Part shown: one piece after another, positions 1 to 9,742 of the stretch
Numbering within the stretch: the first letter of the stretch is position 1
Layout of the letters: every line of letters begins with the position of its first letter
Assembly: GCA_020466095.1 (NCBI GenBank)
Contig: CM035808.1
Span: 72,161,188-72,225,187 of the forward strand
DNA: 64,000 nt
Reading direction: 5' to 3'
Source: Chlorops oryzae
Lineage: Eukaryota; Arthropoda; Insecta; Diptera; Chloropidae
Made by a program: the position numbers and the translations under genes
The notes under the pieces: generated by a model
Told to the model about the DNA's origin: nothing
The model's input: the letters and a program-made list of their open reading frames with translations, nothing else
The model's database searches: none

Positions 1-618
1 TAGGTAAATGGAGTGCATCGGCCGAATAAATATATAGCCACTCAAGTCCCATTAGTAAACACAGTCAACGATTTTTGGCAAATGGTTTGGGAGCAAAATT
101 GTTTTAATATTGTCATGATAACAGGAGTGAACGAAAAAAGGTGTGACCGGTACTGGGGAGGAAATGAAGGGGATTTGTTTAATTGCAAAAATTTTAATAT
201 TGAAACCATAAAATTGAAAAGAAAGGAAAATTTTGTTCTAAGCAAACTAAGAATATTGAATATAAGAAATGGGGCAGAACGCATTATTGATCATTGGCAA
301 TTTCTTTCCTGCCCAGATGGGGAAACAGCAAATTCTAATCACCTTTTAGATTTTTGGAATAAAGTCCGAAATAATCAAAAAGCAGCAAAATGTAGAAATA
401 ATACGTACCCGAAGTTGATCATACATTGTAATGCGGGGATCAACCGAACCGGCATGGCCATAGCAGTAGATATAGCACATTCAGCCATGCAGGAAAATTT
501 AGAAATAAATTTACCTAAAATAGTGGAAGATATAAGAGCACAGAAAGCATGCAGTTTGACCTGTAAAAATCAAGACAAGATGCTCCAAAAAATTCTAAAA
601 GCCATAGCGCGAAAGTAA
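1..618 (+). CDS. Protein tyrosine phosphatase-like domain, 5' part outside the window
   Basis: About 200 residues read as the C-terminal two thirds of a classical PTP domain. Visible are the KYIATQ stretch, a following NTVNDFWQMVWEQN (the usual NTxxDFWxMxWE), a central IVMITGVNE, and the signature loop HCNAGINRTG, which keeps the Cys-X5-Arg of the active site. The loop that normally reads WPD reads CPD (the SCPDGE region near residue 100), and the Q-loop is only loosely kept. An active enzyme is therefore uncertain. The frame is open from a TAG at bases 1-3, which could be an intron acceptor (tag before gtaaat), a stop, or an artefact of the cut; the domain's N-terminal part would lie to the left. 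Single-domain PTPs occur in host genomes and are abundant in bracoviruses. The neighbouring envelope and protease genes make a viral or mobile-element origin worth considering, but the sequence alone does not decide it. Confidence 0.65.
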
Positions 619-691
619 ATTTTTATTTTAACTTCTAAAAGGCATTACAAGGAATAAAAATATCGAGCTTAATGTACAATTACATAGACTG

Positions 692-1223
692 TTACTTCCA
701 AATAACATGGCGCTCTAGCCGATATTTCCCGTCGACACCAAGACAAGGGCCGAAACTAATTTTCACCTCTCGGTTCGTAGAAAAAAAATCATCAAAGGAT
801 TTCCTCCTTTGAAGACGGCATTTCGATACTGGCTCATGCAAACCAACTCCAAAAAAGGTAATGTCTTTCAATGAAAATGCGTTTGGCCTCGTCAGAAACA
901 CAACCTTGGATGGCCAAAAGTTTCACATTTTCCATGAGGCTGTAGTTCCGATCATATGCCTTGGCATAGCAGAGTACGGTATCCAATCTCTGCTGATGTC
1001 CCGGAGCAATATATGAGAATCGTTTCAACGATTGAAAAGCCAACCGTAGACAACTTTCAATTACAACGGCTATAACAGGACACACCTTTCGAAATATTGC
1101 CTCGTACATATAATACGCCGGCATATACTCGGCCAATTCCAGATAGAAACTCTCGATACCATAGCAATGATAAACAAGGGAAAAAATCGCCAATAAATCG
1201 AAGAGCGTATACATTTTGCACAA
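692..1223 (-). pseudogene. Unrecognised reverse-strand coding relic with one frameshift
   Basis: A 129-codon frame (1223 down to 834) with varied protein-like composition passes into a second frame (901 down to 692) that overlaps it by about 68 bases. The two together look like one coding region with a single frameshift near 860-900. The N-terminal part is hydrophobic and rich in aromatic residues; the C-terminal part is basic. No family was recognised and no catalytic motif is evident. It lies between the phosphatase-like gene and the envelope-like gene on the opposite strand. It could be a cassette gene, an older host exon, or a chance open frame. Confidence 0.3.
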
Positions 1224-1354
1224 TTGAAACAGAACTCGATTTAAGTAAATGGCAATAGCGCATGTGAATATATAGGAGCAGAATTTTTAGTCAGGGAATA
1301 TGCAAATTCAACAATTGTCGGCATGATGGGTTAACAAGAGCACTACATTTTCAG

Positions 1355-3408
1355 ATAATTCCGGTCGCTCTTTTATTCGTCACAACCGTTCATGGGAGTC
1401 TGATGGTGTCCCCAATTAACGAACAAAAAGGCTTTATTGAGGTTCACATGTTTAACACAGAAATAGTGAAGGATGCATTCACCATTCTGCACATAATCCA
1501 CCCTCAAGAAATTGCAAGTATGCTCAACTCGATGGAAGATTACATAAATAAAGTAATCGGTTACAAGTTATTGTTATTAAACGAAATATAAACAATTAGA
1601 CTTAAAGTGCAGTCCATAACCCCTTACGAGCATAAACGCCAAAAGAGAGGGTTAATAAACGCAATAGGCACAGCAACCAAATGGTTATTTGGGGTCATGG
1701 ACGATCAGGATAGACAAGAAATAGAAAACCACCTTACAACAGTAGTGGAGAATGATCACAACGAAATAGAGGGCCTAAATGAACAGATAACCATAAACAA
1801 TCATTTCAACACCACCCTAGGAGTATTAAAAGTGTCCATAGAACAGGATAGACAATTTGTGAACACAATAGACTCCAGAAAAATAAATATCTCAAACCAC
1901 CAAATGTTAATTGATCAAATGTTTAAACTAAATAGTATCGAAAACAAAATAAATCTTATACAGGATAGCATAGCAGCAGCAAAAAGCGGTATAATACATC
2001 CAAGCATTTTAACTCCGGAAGAGATAGAAAGATTCAAAATAGATTTCTTAAAATTGAAATTTCTTAGAGTCGGGATATTGTCCCACGCACAAAATGCAAT
2101 AATAATTGTGATTAAGGTCCCCCGAAACTTAATACAAACAGAAGTCAACCTAATTACTCCAGTCCCCAATAATGAATTTTGCCAAATAATGGCAAGTGAT
2201 GAGTTAGTGACAGAAAAAGAGGGAAATATTTTCTCATTCCAAGAAATCGCAGTCTTAAAGGAGTTAAAAAGAAGTCAGCATTGTACTATCCAGGATAATT
2301 GCAATTTCATTTTCAATAACAAAACGTTTATCAAGTATATCGATGAAGGAACCGTAATAGTGAAAAACGCTAAGAAATTAACTTTAGAGCAAAATTGGGA
2401 CAAAAGAAACATAACATTAACCGATAACGCCCTTATAACTTTTTTGAATTGCAGTGTCACAATTCAACAGGAAAATTTTTTAAACTCTAGAGCCATAATC
2501 AGGTATGAGCACCACTACATTGTTGTTTTGCGTGCATATTTGTATGCGTGGCACTGGAAAAAATATTTTGCGTGAAATAAAAATTTGATTTGCTTTTTTC
2601 ATAACTGTAACAGAAAAAGGCTTTTGGTTGTTCAATTTATGGTTTTGAAAACCTTATAATCTCATCGAAATCGATATTTGCAGTAGAAGTTTTTATTCTT
2701 AATAGGTTTTCCAAATGTTGGTCCGTCAATAAATGTCTGTATTTCTTTTTTATATAAACCATTAAACTATTAAATATTGAAGAAAAAAAAAACGTGTTAA
2801 AAACGTGTAATATTACAATATTTCTTTAAATTAACGCGCATAAATGAAGCGGTATGAGCAACAAACGCAGTCAAAAATTTTTCAATTCGCTTTTCTACAG
2901 TGTACTTTTTCGTCTATTTATATTCTTTCTATTCGCGCGATGCGGCACACGGCTGACTTGCTTCGAGTTTTTAGTCAGACTGAATCAATTTTCATTTCTC
3001 TGCTTGCTTTTTCAATTTTGTGTACGTATACACGAGTGAGAGAGCGCGGCTCCGAAACAGCTTCCGTGCCCATAGCTGGCCATAATGGAAGAAAAATATT
3101 TTTACTCTGATAAAACGTTAAATCTTAATAACACGCCAATTATTTTCGAAGACATAATAGTAAATAGTTTTAAAAATAGACCTTACATAAAAGAGCAGAT
3201 TTTTCATCGTAACATATCATATGGCATTAGCGGCACATTGCTATTGATAATTATAGTAGCATTAATTGGAGTATATTTTATTTTTAAAAGGAAATCCGTG
3301 AAAGTAGAGGTCAAACAGGAAATAGCAAAGGACAAGATACGAAGAAAAGAAAGCGTCAGAACGATTCTAAAACGTTACAAAGAGTCAGAACGAATGGAAG
3401 AGGTGTGA
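1355..3408 (+). pseudogene. env: Envelope fusion protein gene (baculovirus F / errantivirus env type), broken
   Basis: The frame opens with a hydrophobic signal-like stretch (1355-1396) right after a possible splice acceptor (ttttcag, 1348-1354). A short F2-like segment leads to a furin-type site RQKR (1637-1648) followed by a Gly-rich hydrophobic fusion-peptide-like segment. A long heptad-rich ectodomain follows, then a transmembrane helix (about 3223-3285) and a basic tail ending in a stop at 3406-3408. This order matches baculovirus F proteins and the env genes of insect errantiviruses; the role would be membrane fusion at entry. There are two breaks: an in-frame TAA at 1589-1591 and a 579-bp element at 2500-3078. 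The element left an 8-bp duplication that keeps the frame register (587 bases in total), so the two halves clearly belong to one gene. No polypurine tract or LTR was seen after it. Confidence 0.75.
2500..3078. mobile_element. Non-autonomous hAT-like element inside the envelope gene
   Basis: The 579-bp insert is bounded by an 8-bp direct repeat GCCATAAT (2492-2499 and 3079-3086), the duplication size typical of hAT elements. Its ends are imperfect inverted repeats: the left end starts CAGGTATGAGCAC and the right end, reverse-complemented, starts CAGCTATGGGCAC. CAG ends are common in hAT elements. No transposase frame is present, so it must have been mobilised in trans. Confidence 0.75.
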
Positions 3409-3680
3409 GCACTACGTTTTTAATTCAAGGACTTCTGGCACGACCCTCGTAGTAGCGAACCAATATGAATTTAGTCAAATCAGCAGTATAAACCTTTTAG
3501 ATAAATGCAAAATAGCATAAATATTTTGCGTAAGAAATGTCCAAATTTAAATAATCGCAGTTCGCGGTTTAATACCGCAGCAGTGAGGGCATATGAAAAG
3601 AAAGGTATAAAGAAGACGCGACTCTTTGCACATTGATCTTATACTTTTTATTTTTTTGAAGAATCCCAAAAGAAACCATA
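3409..3680. other. No gene seen; A+T-rich spacer after the envelope gene
   Basis: No supported coding frame, LTR or repeat terminus was found between the envelope stop codon and the inverted-repeat element that follows. Confidence 0.4.
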
Positions 3681-4234
3681 AGCTGCAATCATTCATGGCA
3701 TAAGACGGCATAACAGAACATAACATAACATAAAATAACATAAGCGCTTTTCGAGTAGTCAGTGAAGACATAAGAAAACATAAGAGCACAGAAGAGGCAA
3801 TGTTGCAATTTGCGCACATTGCGGAAAGGGGGAAAAATTATTTTCACAATTTCTCAAGAAATAATTAACAAACGCTTGTAAATCAGTTCGGGACATGCCG
3901 AAAAGTAATAAAATATATTTTGCTTTCATAAAAAATTATATGCTTAATACTATTTTAATATATTACAACATTAGTAATTGTAGCTTTTCGAGATTTTCAT
4001 AAAAAGGGCAAATGTGGCAGCTTTGGGAAGGAGTTGGCAACACAAATTCAAATCAGCTGGCTCGAACTTACATAAGACGGCATAAGAAAAATCTGTTTTC
4101 TACAGCTTCTTCTGTTCTGTTATGTTGTGTTATGCCATCACTGACCACTTGCATACAACATGTATTGAATAGATAGAACCAGCTGATTATGCTATGTTAT
4201 GTTATGCCATCTTATGCCATGAATGATTGCAGCT
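3681..4234. mobile_element. MITE or foldback-like element with long inverted termini
   Basis: The left end (AGCTGCAATCATTCATGGC...) and the right end (...GCCATGAATGATTGCAGCT) are inverted copies over at least 34 bases with one mismatch. A subterminal part (cagtgatggcataac-like, rich in repeated CATAAC/CATAAG) is also inverted between about 3750 and 4135. The element is about 554 bp and has no transposase. The flanks share only ATA, so the target duplication is unclear. The open frames here are chance products of the CATAA repeats. Confidence 0.6.
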
Positions 4235-5032
4235 ATAAAGAGAATAAAACGAAGCGAATATCTGGCCCTAAGTGAAATGTTGGTATAGTTAACCACTTTT
4301 AAATTTACAGCAGTATTGAAGCAAAAATTTTTGTTGTAAAATTTTTTTTTTAATAAGTTGAAATTGTTTTTTTTTTCTTCCGCTTTTTGAACACGTAAGA
4401 AATCAGTTAAAAATGGCTGGAATTTGTACTTACGTGATTGGGAAAAGAGTGACAGAAATAACAAAGCAAGATTACAGTAGAATTATTGACAACCAGTGGC
4501 TGGGGGATGTTCACATCAACGTTTTTTAGATTGGTTTTTAAAAAAGCATAATTCCATTTTAGGAACAGTTCACATATTCAGTTCCTTCACATACGCAGGA
4601 ATCTAAGCGACATTAAAAGCACCAAATAATATGGCTGAATTGAGAATAAAGTTAATGCTGAAAAACGTTGACGTGAGCAAAACAAAAAATTGGCTATTGC
4701 CCGTATGTGTGAATAGTCACTGGATTTTAGTAATTGTGCAGAATAAAATTATACACGTATTGGATTTTCTGAAGCGACACAATTACAAACAAATAGCCAA
4801 TAATATTGCTATATTTTTCAAGAAAATCGGAGACTTAACTAACAATGAGATGTTGATAGAGAAGGTAAATTATCCACCATGTCCCCAGCAAAATAATATG
4901 ATTGACTGTGGGTTATTCACATTACAATTTGCAGAACATTATTTTTCAAAATTAGAAGCAGGGAATGAATATTTCGCGGAAGAAATCATATTAGAAAACA
5001 GTAAAGTAACAAGAACCTTTTTAGCTAATGTA

Positions 5033-6320
5033 TTAGGTGTAGTAAAAAGAAATCCATTATTTTTCCAATAGATGGCGTTATTTATCTGCATCTCGCGTTG
5101 TATAAGTCCGATCGTGTTCCGCTAGGGGGCATTAGAAAGATGACAGTTCCTACTAAAAAAGCTTTTTTGACACTTTTTTGATTGATTGATTCAGTTTTGT
5201 TTGAGAGCTTGTCAAAGATGGACATCAGCAAAGAGAAAATTCGCTACATTTTACAGTTTTTCTTCGATAAGGGAGAAAACGCAAGCGAGGCGGCTGAAAA
5301 TAAGAATAGCGTTTATGGACCTGATACTGTAACAGCCAATCATGCGCAATTTTGGTTTCGTCGATTCCGTTCCGGTAACTTCGATGTCAAGGATGCACCA
5401 CGCACTGGAAGGCCAATTGTCGAAAATGTCGATAAAATCATGGAAATTATCGAGTCCGACCGTCATGTTAGCACTGTTTCGATTGCAAAAGAGCTAAAGA
5501 TTGCACCAAAAACCGTTTGGAACCATTTGAATAAGGCTGGATACACAAAGAAGCTCGATGTATGGGTGCCACACGAGTTAACGCAAAAAAACCTCATAGA
5601 CCGAATTTCCATCTGCGAATCGCTGCTGAACCGCAACAAAATCGACCCATTTCTGAAGCGGTTGGTGACTGGTGATGAAAAGTGGGTCACTTACGACAAC
5701 GTCAAGCGAAAACGGTCGTGGTCGAAACACGGTGAACCGGCGGAAACGGTGGCCAAGCCAGGATTGACGCCCAGGAAGGTTTTGCTGTGTGTTTGGTGGG
5801 ATTGGCAGGGAATTATCTACTATGAGCTGCTCCCATACGGCAAAACTCTCAACTCGGAACTCTACTGTCAACAATTGGACCGTCTGAAGGAAGCAATCGC
5901 CCATAAGCGGCCAGCTTTGGCCAATAGGAGAGGAATTGTGTTCCATCAGGACAACGCCAGGCCACACACATCGATAGTGACTCGCCAGAAGCTCCGGGAG
6001 TTTGGTTGGGAGGTTCTTCTGCATCCACCTTATAGTCCGGACCTGGCATCAAGTGATTACCATCTGTTCCTGTCCATGGCGAACAATTTTGCTGGTGAAA
6101 CATTCGCTTCAAGAGAGGCTTCTGAAATTCGACTGTCTCAATTTTTTGCTAATAGGAACGAGGGCTTCTATGAGAGAGGCATAATGAAATTACCTTTAAA
6201 ATGGCAACAAGTTATCGAACAAAACGGCGCATATTTGACCTAAATCGGGTCATTCTAACTATCTTAAATAAAGCCCTCAGTTTAATGCAAAAATAATGGA
6301 TTTCTTTTTACTACACCTAA
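5033..6320 (+). mobile_element. Full-length mariner element
   Basis: The element is 1,288 bp with perfect 32-bp terminal inverted repeats (5033-5064 and 6289-6320, starting TTAGGTGTAG). It is flanked by TA on both sides (5031-5032 and 6321-6322), the invariant Tc1/mariner target duplication. It encodes an uninterrupted transposase. Identical termini and an open frame point to a recent insertion. It interrupts the Ulp1-type protease gene. Confidence 0.95.
5218..6243 (+). CDS. Mariner transposase, apparently intact
   Basis: A 341-residue DDE/D transposase that cuts and rejoins its own element at TA sites. The start was placed at MDISKEKIRY because this is the usual mariner N-terminus; an upstream in-frame ATG at 5182 would add 12 unlikely residues. 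Visible are the paired helix-turn-helix N-terminus, the linker WVPHEL, and the catalytic Asp residues in TGDEKW, HQDNARPH and YSPDLASSDYH. The last two are 34 residues apart, giving the D,D34D signature. The usual LAPSDY reads LASSDY. Length is normal for the family and no stop or frameshift is present, so activity is plausible but cannot be shown from sequence. Confidence 0.95.
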   Translation: MDISKEKIRYILQFFFDKGENASEAAENKNSVYGPDTVTANHAQFWFRRFRSGNFDVKDAPRTGRPIVENVDKIMEIIESDRHVSTVSIAKELKIAPKTVWNHLNKAGYTKKLDVWVPHELTQKNLIDRISICESLLNRNKIDPFLKRLVTGDEKWVTYDNVKRKRSWSKHGEPAETVAKPGLTPRKVLLCVWWDWQGIIYYELLPYGKTLNSELYCQQLDRLKEAIAHKRPALANRRGIVFHQDNARPHTSIVTRQKLREFGWEVLLHPPYSPDLASSDYHLFLSMANNFAGETFASREASEIRLSQFFANRNEGFYERGIMKLPLKWQQVIEQNGAYLT

Positions 6321-6511
6321 TAATAACAAAATGGGGTAAGCAGAATAGAACCACTAGAGAATTAGAAATAACGACGGAAGAAAATAAAATCTTAACAGAA
6401 ACATTTAAAGAATTACAAGATAAAAAAGAAAACAATTGTAGTAAAAGAAGGAAAATAAATTTAAATGGTAAATCATTCAGATTTACCATAGGATTTTCCA
6501 ATAAACTAATG

Positions 6512-7489
6512 CTACAGTTCCACTTATTCATTACCGACCCTTCACTAGCGCTAATGAAAATTTAATGAGAAGAGGTTCCACTATCAATTAACCGATTTTT
6601 CATTAGCTCAACAGCTGATTCAAATTGTACGAGGGTGGCCTGAAAAGTTTGTGACCTAACAAAGATACGAGTTACATATTATTTATAGTTTTTTTTAAAT
6701 ATTTTTCTACATCATTTCCTTGACACATGGCGCCAAAACTCTGATTTTTAAACGCCACAGAGTGGCAACAGAGCGTTGAAAATGTTTATTTCAACAAGTT
6801 TTCGGTCTAATGTAAGCAAACGTAATTGTAATTTGTAATTGTAATTGTAAAATGTAATTTGACGGTCGTTTGGCACTATTTGGTGAACTTTTTCGATGTT
6901 ATCATCAGTGGTTGAAGTTTTTGGACGTCCCGAACGCTCATCTTCTCCCAAGCTATGGCAGCCAATAACAACTGAGCGTCCTAAATCCCTGAAATATTGG
7001 CGAGTACTCGTCAACAGAGACGCCATTTTCACGTATAGGTCGGAAAATTTTCAGATAACCCTCGTACAAATCAAGAAATGACAGCTTGCCAAAGCAAGAT
7101 AACCAAAAGGCAAAGGGAAAAACTATATCAGCTAGCCTATTATTTTTGGTCAGCGAAATCTCATTATGGTCTTTTTGCTTGACCACTGGCATTGCGAAAA
7201 CAAGATTTATTTCGACAAAAAGCTTTTAAATTTTTTTTGGCGGAACCCATTTCTTTTGAAAATCAGCTGGTCTGGGAAAGTAGAGTTGCATTTTCACTTA
7301 CTAGAGATGGCGATACATCTGATAAATGCAAGAATTTGGAATGCAACCATGTTCATTAAACCTAATTAAAAGTTAATGTGTCATTACCACCTCATTATTG
7401 GCCAGCGTTTTGTATGGGCAATGGCAACTTAATGGCTTCATTAGCGCGGTAATGAGGAAATCCGCTAATTAGCCCAAGTGGAACCGGAG
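6512..7489. repeat. Possible MITE with CTnCnGTTCCACTT termini, containing a second element
   Basis: The left end CTACAGTTCCACTT (6512) matches the reverse complement of the right end CTCCGGTTCCACTT (ending 7489). A second inner match (CATTACC near 6529, GGTAATG near 7448) supports inverted termini. Without the 435-bp mariner derivative inside, it would be about 540 bp. No clear target duplication was found, so the limits are tentative. It appears to cut off the protease gene's 3' end. Confidence 0.4.
6630..7064 (-). mobile_element. Internally deleted mariner-like element
   Basis: TA flanks (6628-6629, 7065-7066) enclose about 28-bp inverted termini starting CGAGGGT (CGAGGGTGGCCTGAAAAG and, on the other strand, CGAGGGTTATCTGAAAAT). 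On the reverse strand a short frame reads a mariner N-terminal piece (GEDERSGRPKTSTTDDNIEKV, from about 6975 down to 6860), with the rest of the transposase deleted. It belongs to a different mariner lineage from the intact copy at 5033-6320. Confidence 0.75.
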
Positions 7490-7519
7490 TATATTAATAA
7501 AAAGATTAAATTGAAAAAA
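7083..7519. other. No gene seen
   Basis: A+T-rich sequence holding the right half of the probable MITE and a TA-rich stretch leading into the pogo-like element. No coding frame is supported. Confidence 0.4.

Positions 7520-7570
<51 letters not shown>
7520..7570. repeat. (TA)n microsatellite
   Basis: About 50 bases of alternating TA directly precede the pogo-like element, which inserts at TA. Confidence 0.95.
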
Positions 7571-7573
<3 letters not shown>

Positions 7574-8931
7574 TGCACTCGCGGTAACGTGAACTAATTA
7601 AAACCAAGGGAGTTCACGTTTGCGAAAATGTTCATGTTTGCGAGCGTCGAATTTTATCAAAATTAATCCTTATTTTCTTCACTTCCAATAATATACATAT
7701 ATACATACTTTGTACAAAAATTAAAGAATTAAATTAAATTAAAGAAAGAATTAAAGAATCAAAAAAGTAAAAAATTAAAAAAATTAAAATCATCATCTGA
7801 TGGTTTTTGTAATATTATTCTTCATATGAGCTTCTTTTGACGGTTATATGTATCCGAAACTCCATAACTCTCTCTTTTTTTTTTGACACAAAATAATCTT
7901 AAGTGCAGAAAAAGTATGGAAAACCATTGCAATACGTATTAACGTCGAAAATAGCTCATATTTAGATTAAAAGACAAAATTAAATAAGAAATAAAAAACT
8001 GGGCATATCCAAAGCAAACCAAAATTATTAATATTACTTGTCCCTGGGGCAGTTTTCTCTTGCAATGTAACGTACGTTTTATTGGGCAATAGCTTCCAGA
8101 ATAAACCAGACTCATCAGCGTTATACAATTGGTCATAGCATAATCCCATTTGTTCAATTTTTGTTTTTAGTTTAAGCTTAAAAGGGTCCACTAACTGAGG
8201 TTGCGATGAGAGCTTTTCACCAGTTACTTTTAGGAGTCTAACTCCGAATCTTTTCTTAAATCTCTGCAGCCATCCGTCGCTAGCATGAAATTCGGTTGGG
8301 CTTTCTTTGCACTGTGAATGCAATTCTTTAGCCTTTTCTTTGAGCATTAATCCACTTACAGGCCAGTTTTTATTGCGCATTCGGATAAACCACTGGTAAA
8401 GACGTTTCTCCATAACTGGAAAATCAGATGATTTCAAAGTTTTTCTTTTTCCTGGACCTTGGAAAGTGTTATTTACACAATTTAATATGACCGTTTTTTT
8501 CTTTTTGATGCTGCATATTGTAGACTTCGCGACGTTATAATTTTTTGCCAAGCTAGTCACACTAGTTCCACTTTGCAATTTTTCTAAAATATCTGCTTTT
8601 TCTTTCAACAGCAGACACTTAGATCTTTTAGAATTCATGTTTTGTAATTTCTCGCAAAGATTAACGGAACTGAAGTGACAGCTAGGTGTGTTAAAAGTGG
8701 TAATAATACACCGATACTTCGAATATATCGATATTTGGCTAAATTAAAATGTGTCGTTGCCATCCGGATATAATTTTAAGCTAACCGTCACACTTTTTTA
8801 GAAAAATTTTTGTTCACGTTATAGAGCTTTCAAAGTTTGTTCACGTTATAAGGTAGTCGATGTAAAATAAAAAGTGTTCACGTTAGGCGGTGTTCACGTA
8901 AGGCGGTGTTCAAGTTACCGCGAGTGCACTG
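7571..8931 (-). mobile_element. Pogo/Tigger-like DNA transposon, internally deleted
   Basis: The ends are inverted repeats beginning CAGTGCACTCGCGGTAAC on both strands, with a GTTCACGTTA-like motif repeated several times inside the right end. TA follows the right end, and the left end abuts the TA microsatellite. The 1,361-bp copy is about half the length of an autonomous Tigger element and carries only the first half of the transposase on the reverse strand. Confidence 0.85.
7967..8638 (-). pseudogene. Pogo/Tigger-like (CENP-B-type) transposase, truncated
   Basis: The frame begins MNSKRSKCLLL with a CENP-B/pogo-type N-terminal helix-turn-helix (residues about 5-55, including SLAKNYNVAKSTI). 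The second DNA-binding domain (about 70-135, with FHASDGWLQRFKKRFG) follows. It then enters the DDE domain at YNADESGLFWKLLP, which supplies the first catalytic Asp. Recognisable homology ends around residue 200, and the last 20 residues run into unrelated sequence. The remaining catalytic acids are missing, so this copy cannot transpose itself. Confidence 0.85.
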
Positions 8932-9057
8932 TATATATAAAAGAATTACACAGGACTAAATAATAGACATTATAACGGATAAATATTGTGTCCTTTTTTA
9001 TTTCTCACAAAGGATTTTAGGCATTATGTTCACAGGGAACATATCACTTGACTAAAA
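8932..9057. other. Short spacer, nothing recognised
   Basis: No coding frame or repeat end was recognised between the pogo-like element and the retroelement relic. Confidence 0.4.
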
Positions 9058-9742
9058 TCACAACAAGTTAATCAAAAGGTTAAAACGATTACTCTCATTA
9101 CATCCTTCTTGTAATTGATTAATGTTTGGAACTTCCAAACTTTCAAATTCTGTGCCACAGACATATTCTAATTCACTGGATTCTCTTCGAACATCCGTGT
9201 GATTTGCTTTCAACATTGGCACATAGCCCTTTCCCTTTAAAATTTCCGTAATTGTACCTCCAACGAAAACATTAGGCATAATTTCCTTTTTTTGTATAAG
9301 GATTTCTCCGGAAAATTTCTCTACGCATATTTCTACTGCCCTTGCTCCCCTAGCACGGATCGTGACTGGCTTAATAGTACAAACCCAACTGCTATAAGTG
9401 GAACTAACAAGTGGTAGTGAAGCAATTTTCCTGCCATTTTCGAAAAATTTAATTTCTTTATCTATGGTATCTATGACTGATTTATTCCAGAGCCCATCTC
9501 TGCCTAATAGTCCAACTCCTGGAATTTTACTTCCCTTGGGTAAAACGTGAAACTTAAAATTCAACCCTTATTCATAAATGTTATTTACATTTTTTAATGC
9601 TTCCCATTTAATTAAACTAGTGTCAGCTCCAGTGTCCACTAACAGAGTTACCTCATCGTTTATAGCTTGTCGATTAGGAAATACTATAAACGCGTCGTCT
9701 GACACTAAGCCTGAACATTGTGTATTAAAGGTTTTGAGGGCT
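9058..9742 (-). pseudogene. Retropepsin-like protease region of the retroelement relic
   Basis: On the reverse strand LLVDTGADTSLI (about 9594-9648) carries the aspartic protease DTGA active-site motif, preceded by a beta-strand-rich lead (DDAFIVFPNRQAI). An in-frame TAA near 9565 separates it from a further 168 codons with GVGLLGRDGLW, a normal distal part of retroviral-type proteases (the LLGRD motif). The frame ends at 9058 before any RT motif. The product would have cleaved a Gag-Pol polyprotein. Confidence 0.75.

Larger units (their letters stand above)
4465..6505 (+). pseudogene. Ulp1-type (C48 family) cysteine protease gene, interrupted
   Basis: The best-preserved part (4631-5032) has the Ulp1/SENP catalytic core: SHW with the active-site His, LDF about 17 residues later with the Asp, PCPQQ with the oxyanion Gln, and DCGLF with the nucleophile Cys. 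A WLGDVHINVF stretch upstream (about 4495-4530), followed after a one-base shift by DWFLKKH and HIFSSF, is the usual N-terminal start of the fold, so the N-terminal part is frameshifted. A mariner entered at a TA inside the frame (5031-5032). The downstream codons resume in the same register at 6323 and run to about 6505 with a basic KRRK segment. Known roles of the family are SUMO removal in cells and polyprotein or capsid maturation in some viruses and large DNA transposons. A host SUMO protease relic is possible, but the viral-like neighbours favour an element gene. Confidence 0.7.

Noticed and set aside
3547..4464. Reverse-strand frames in the CATAAC-rich element
   Set aside because: They are by-products of the inverted-repeat element and its simple repeats.
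5251..6112. Reverse-strand frames across the mariner
   Set aside because: Shadows of the transposase gene with no independent features.
4465..6505. Ulp1-type protease as an ordinary host SUMO protease gene
   Set aside because: Not fully excluded, but there is no intron structure or further SENP sequence, and the neighbours are virus-like; treated as an element gene.
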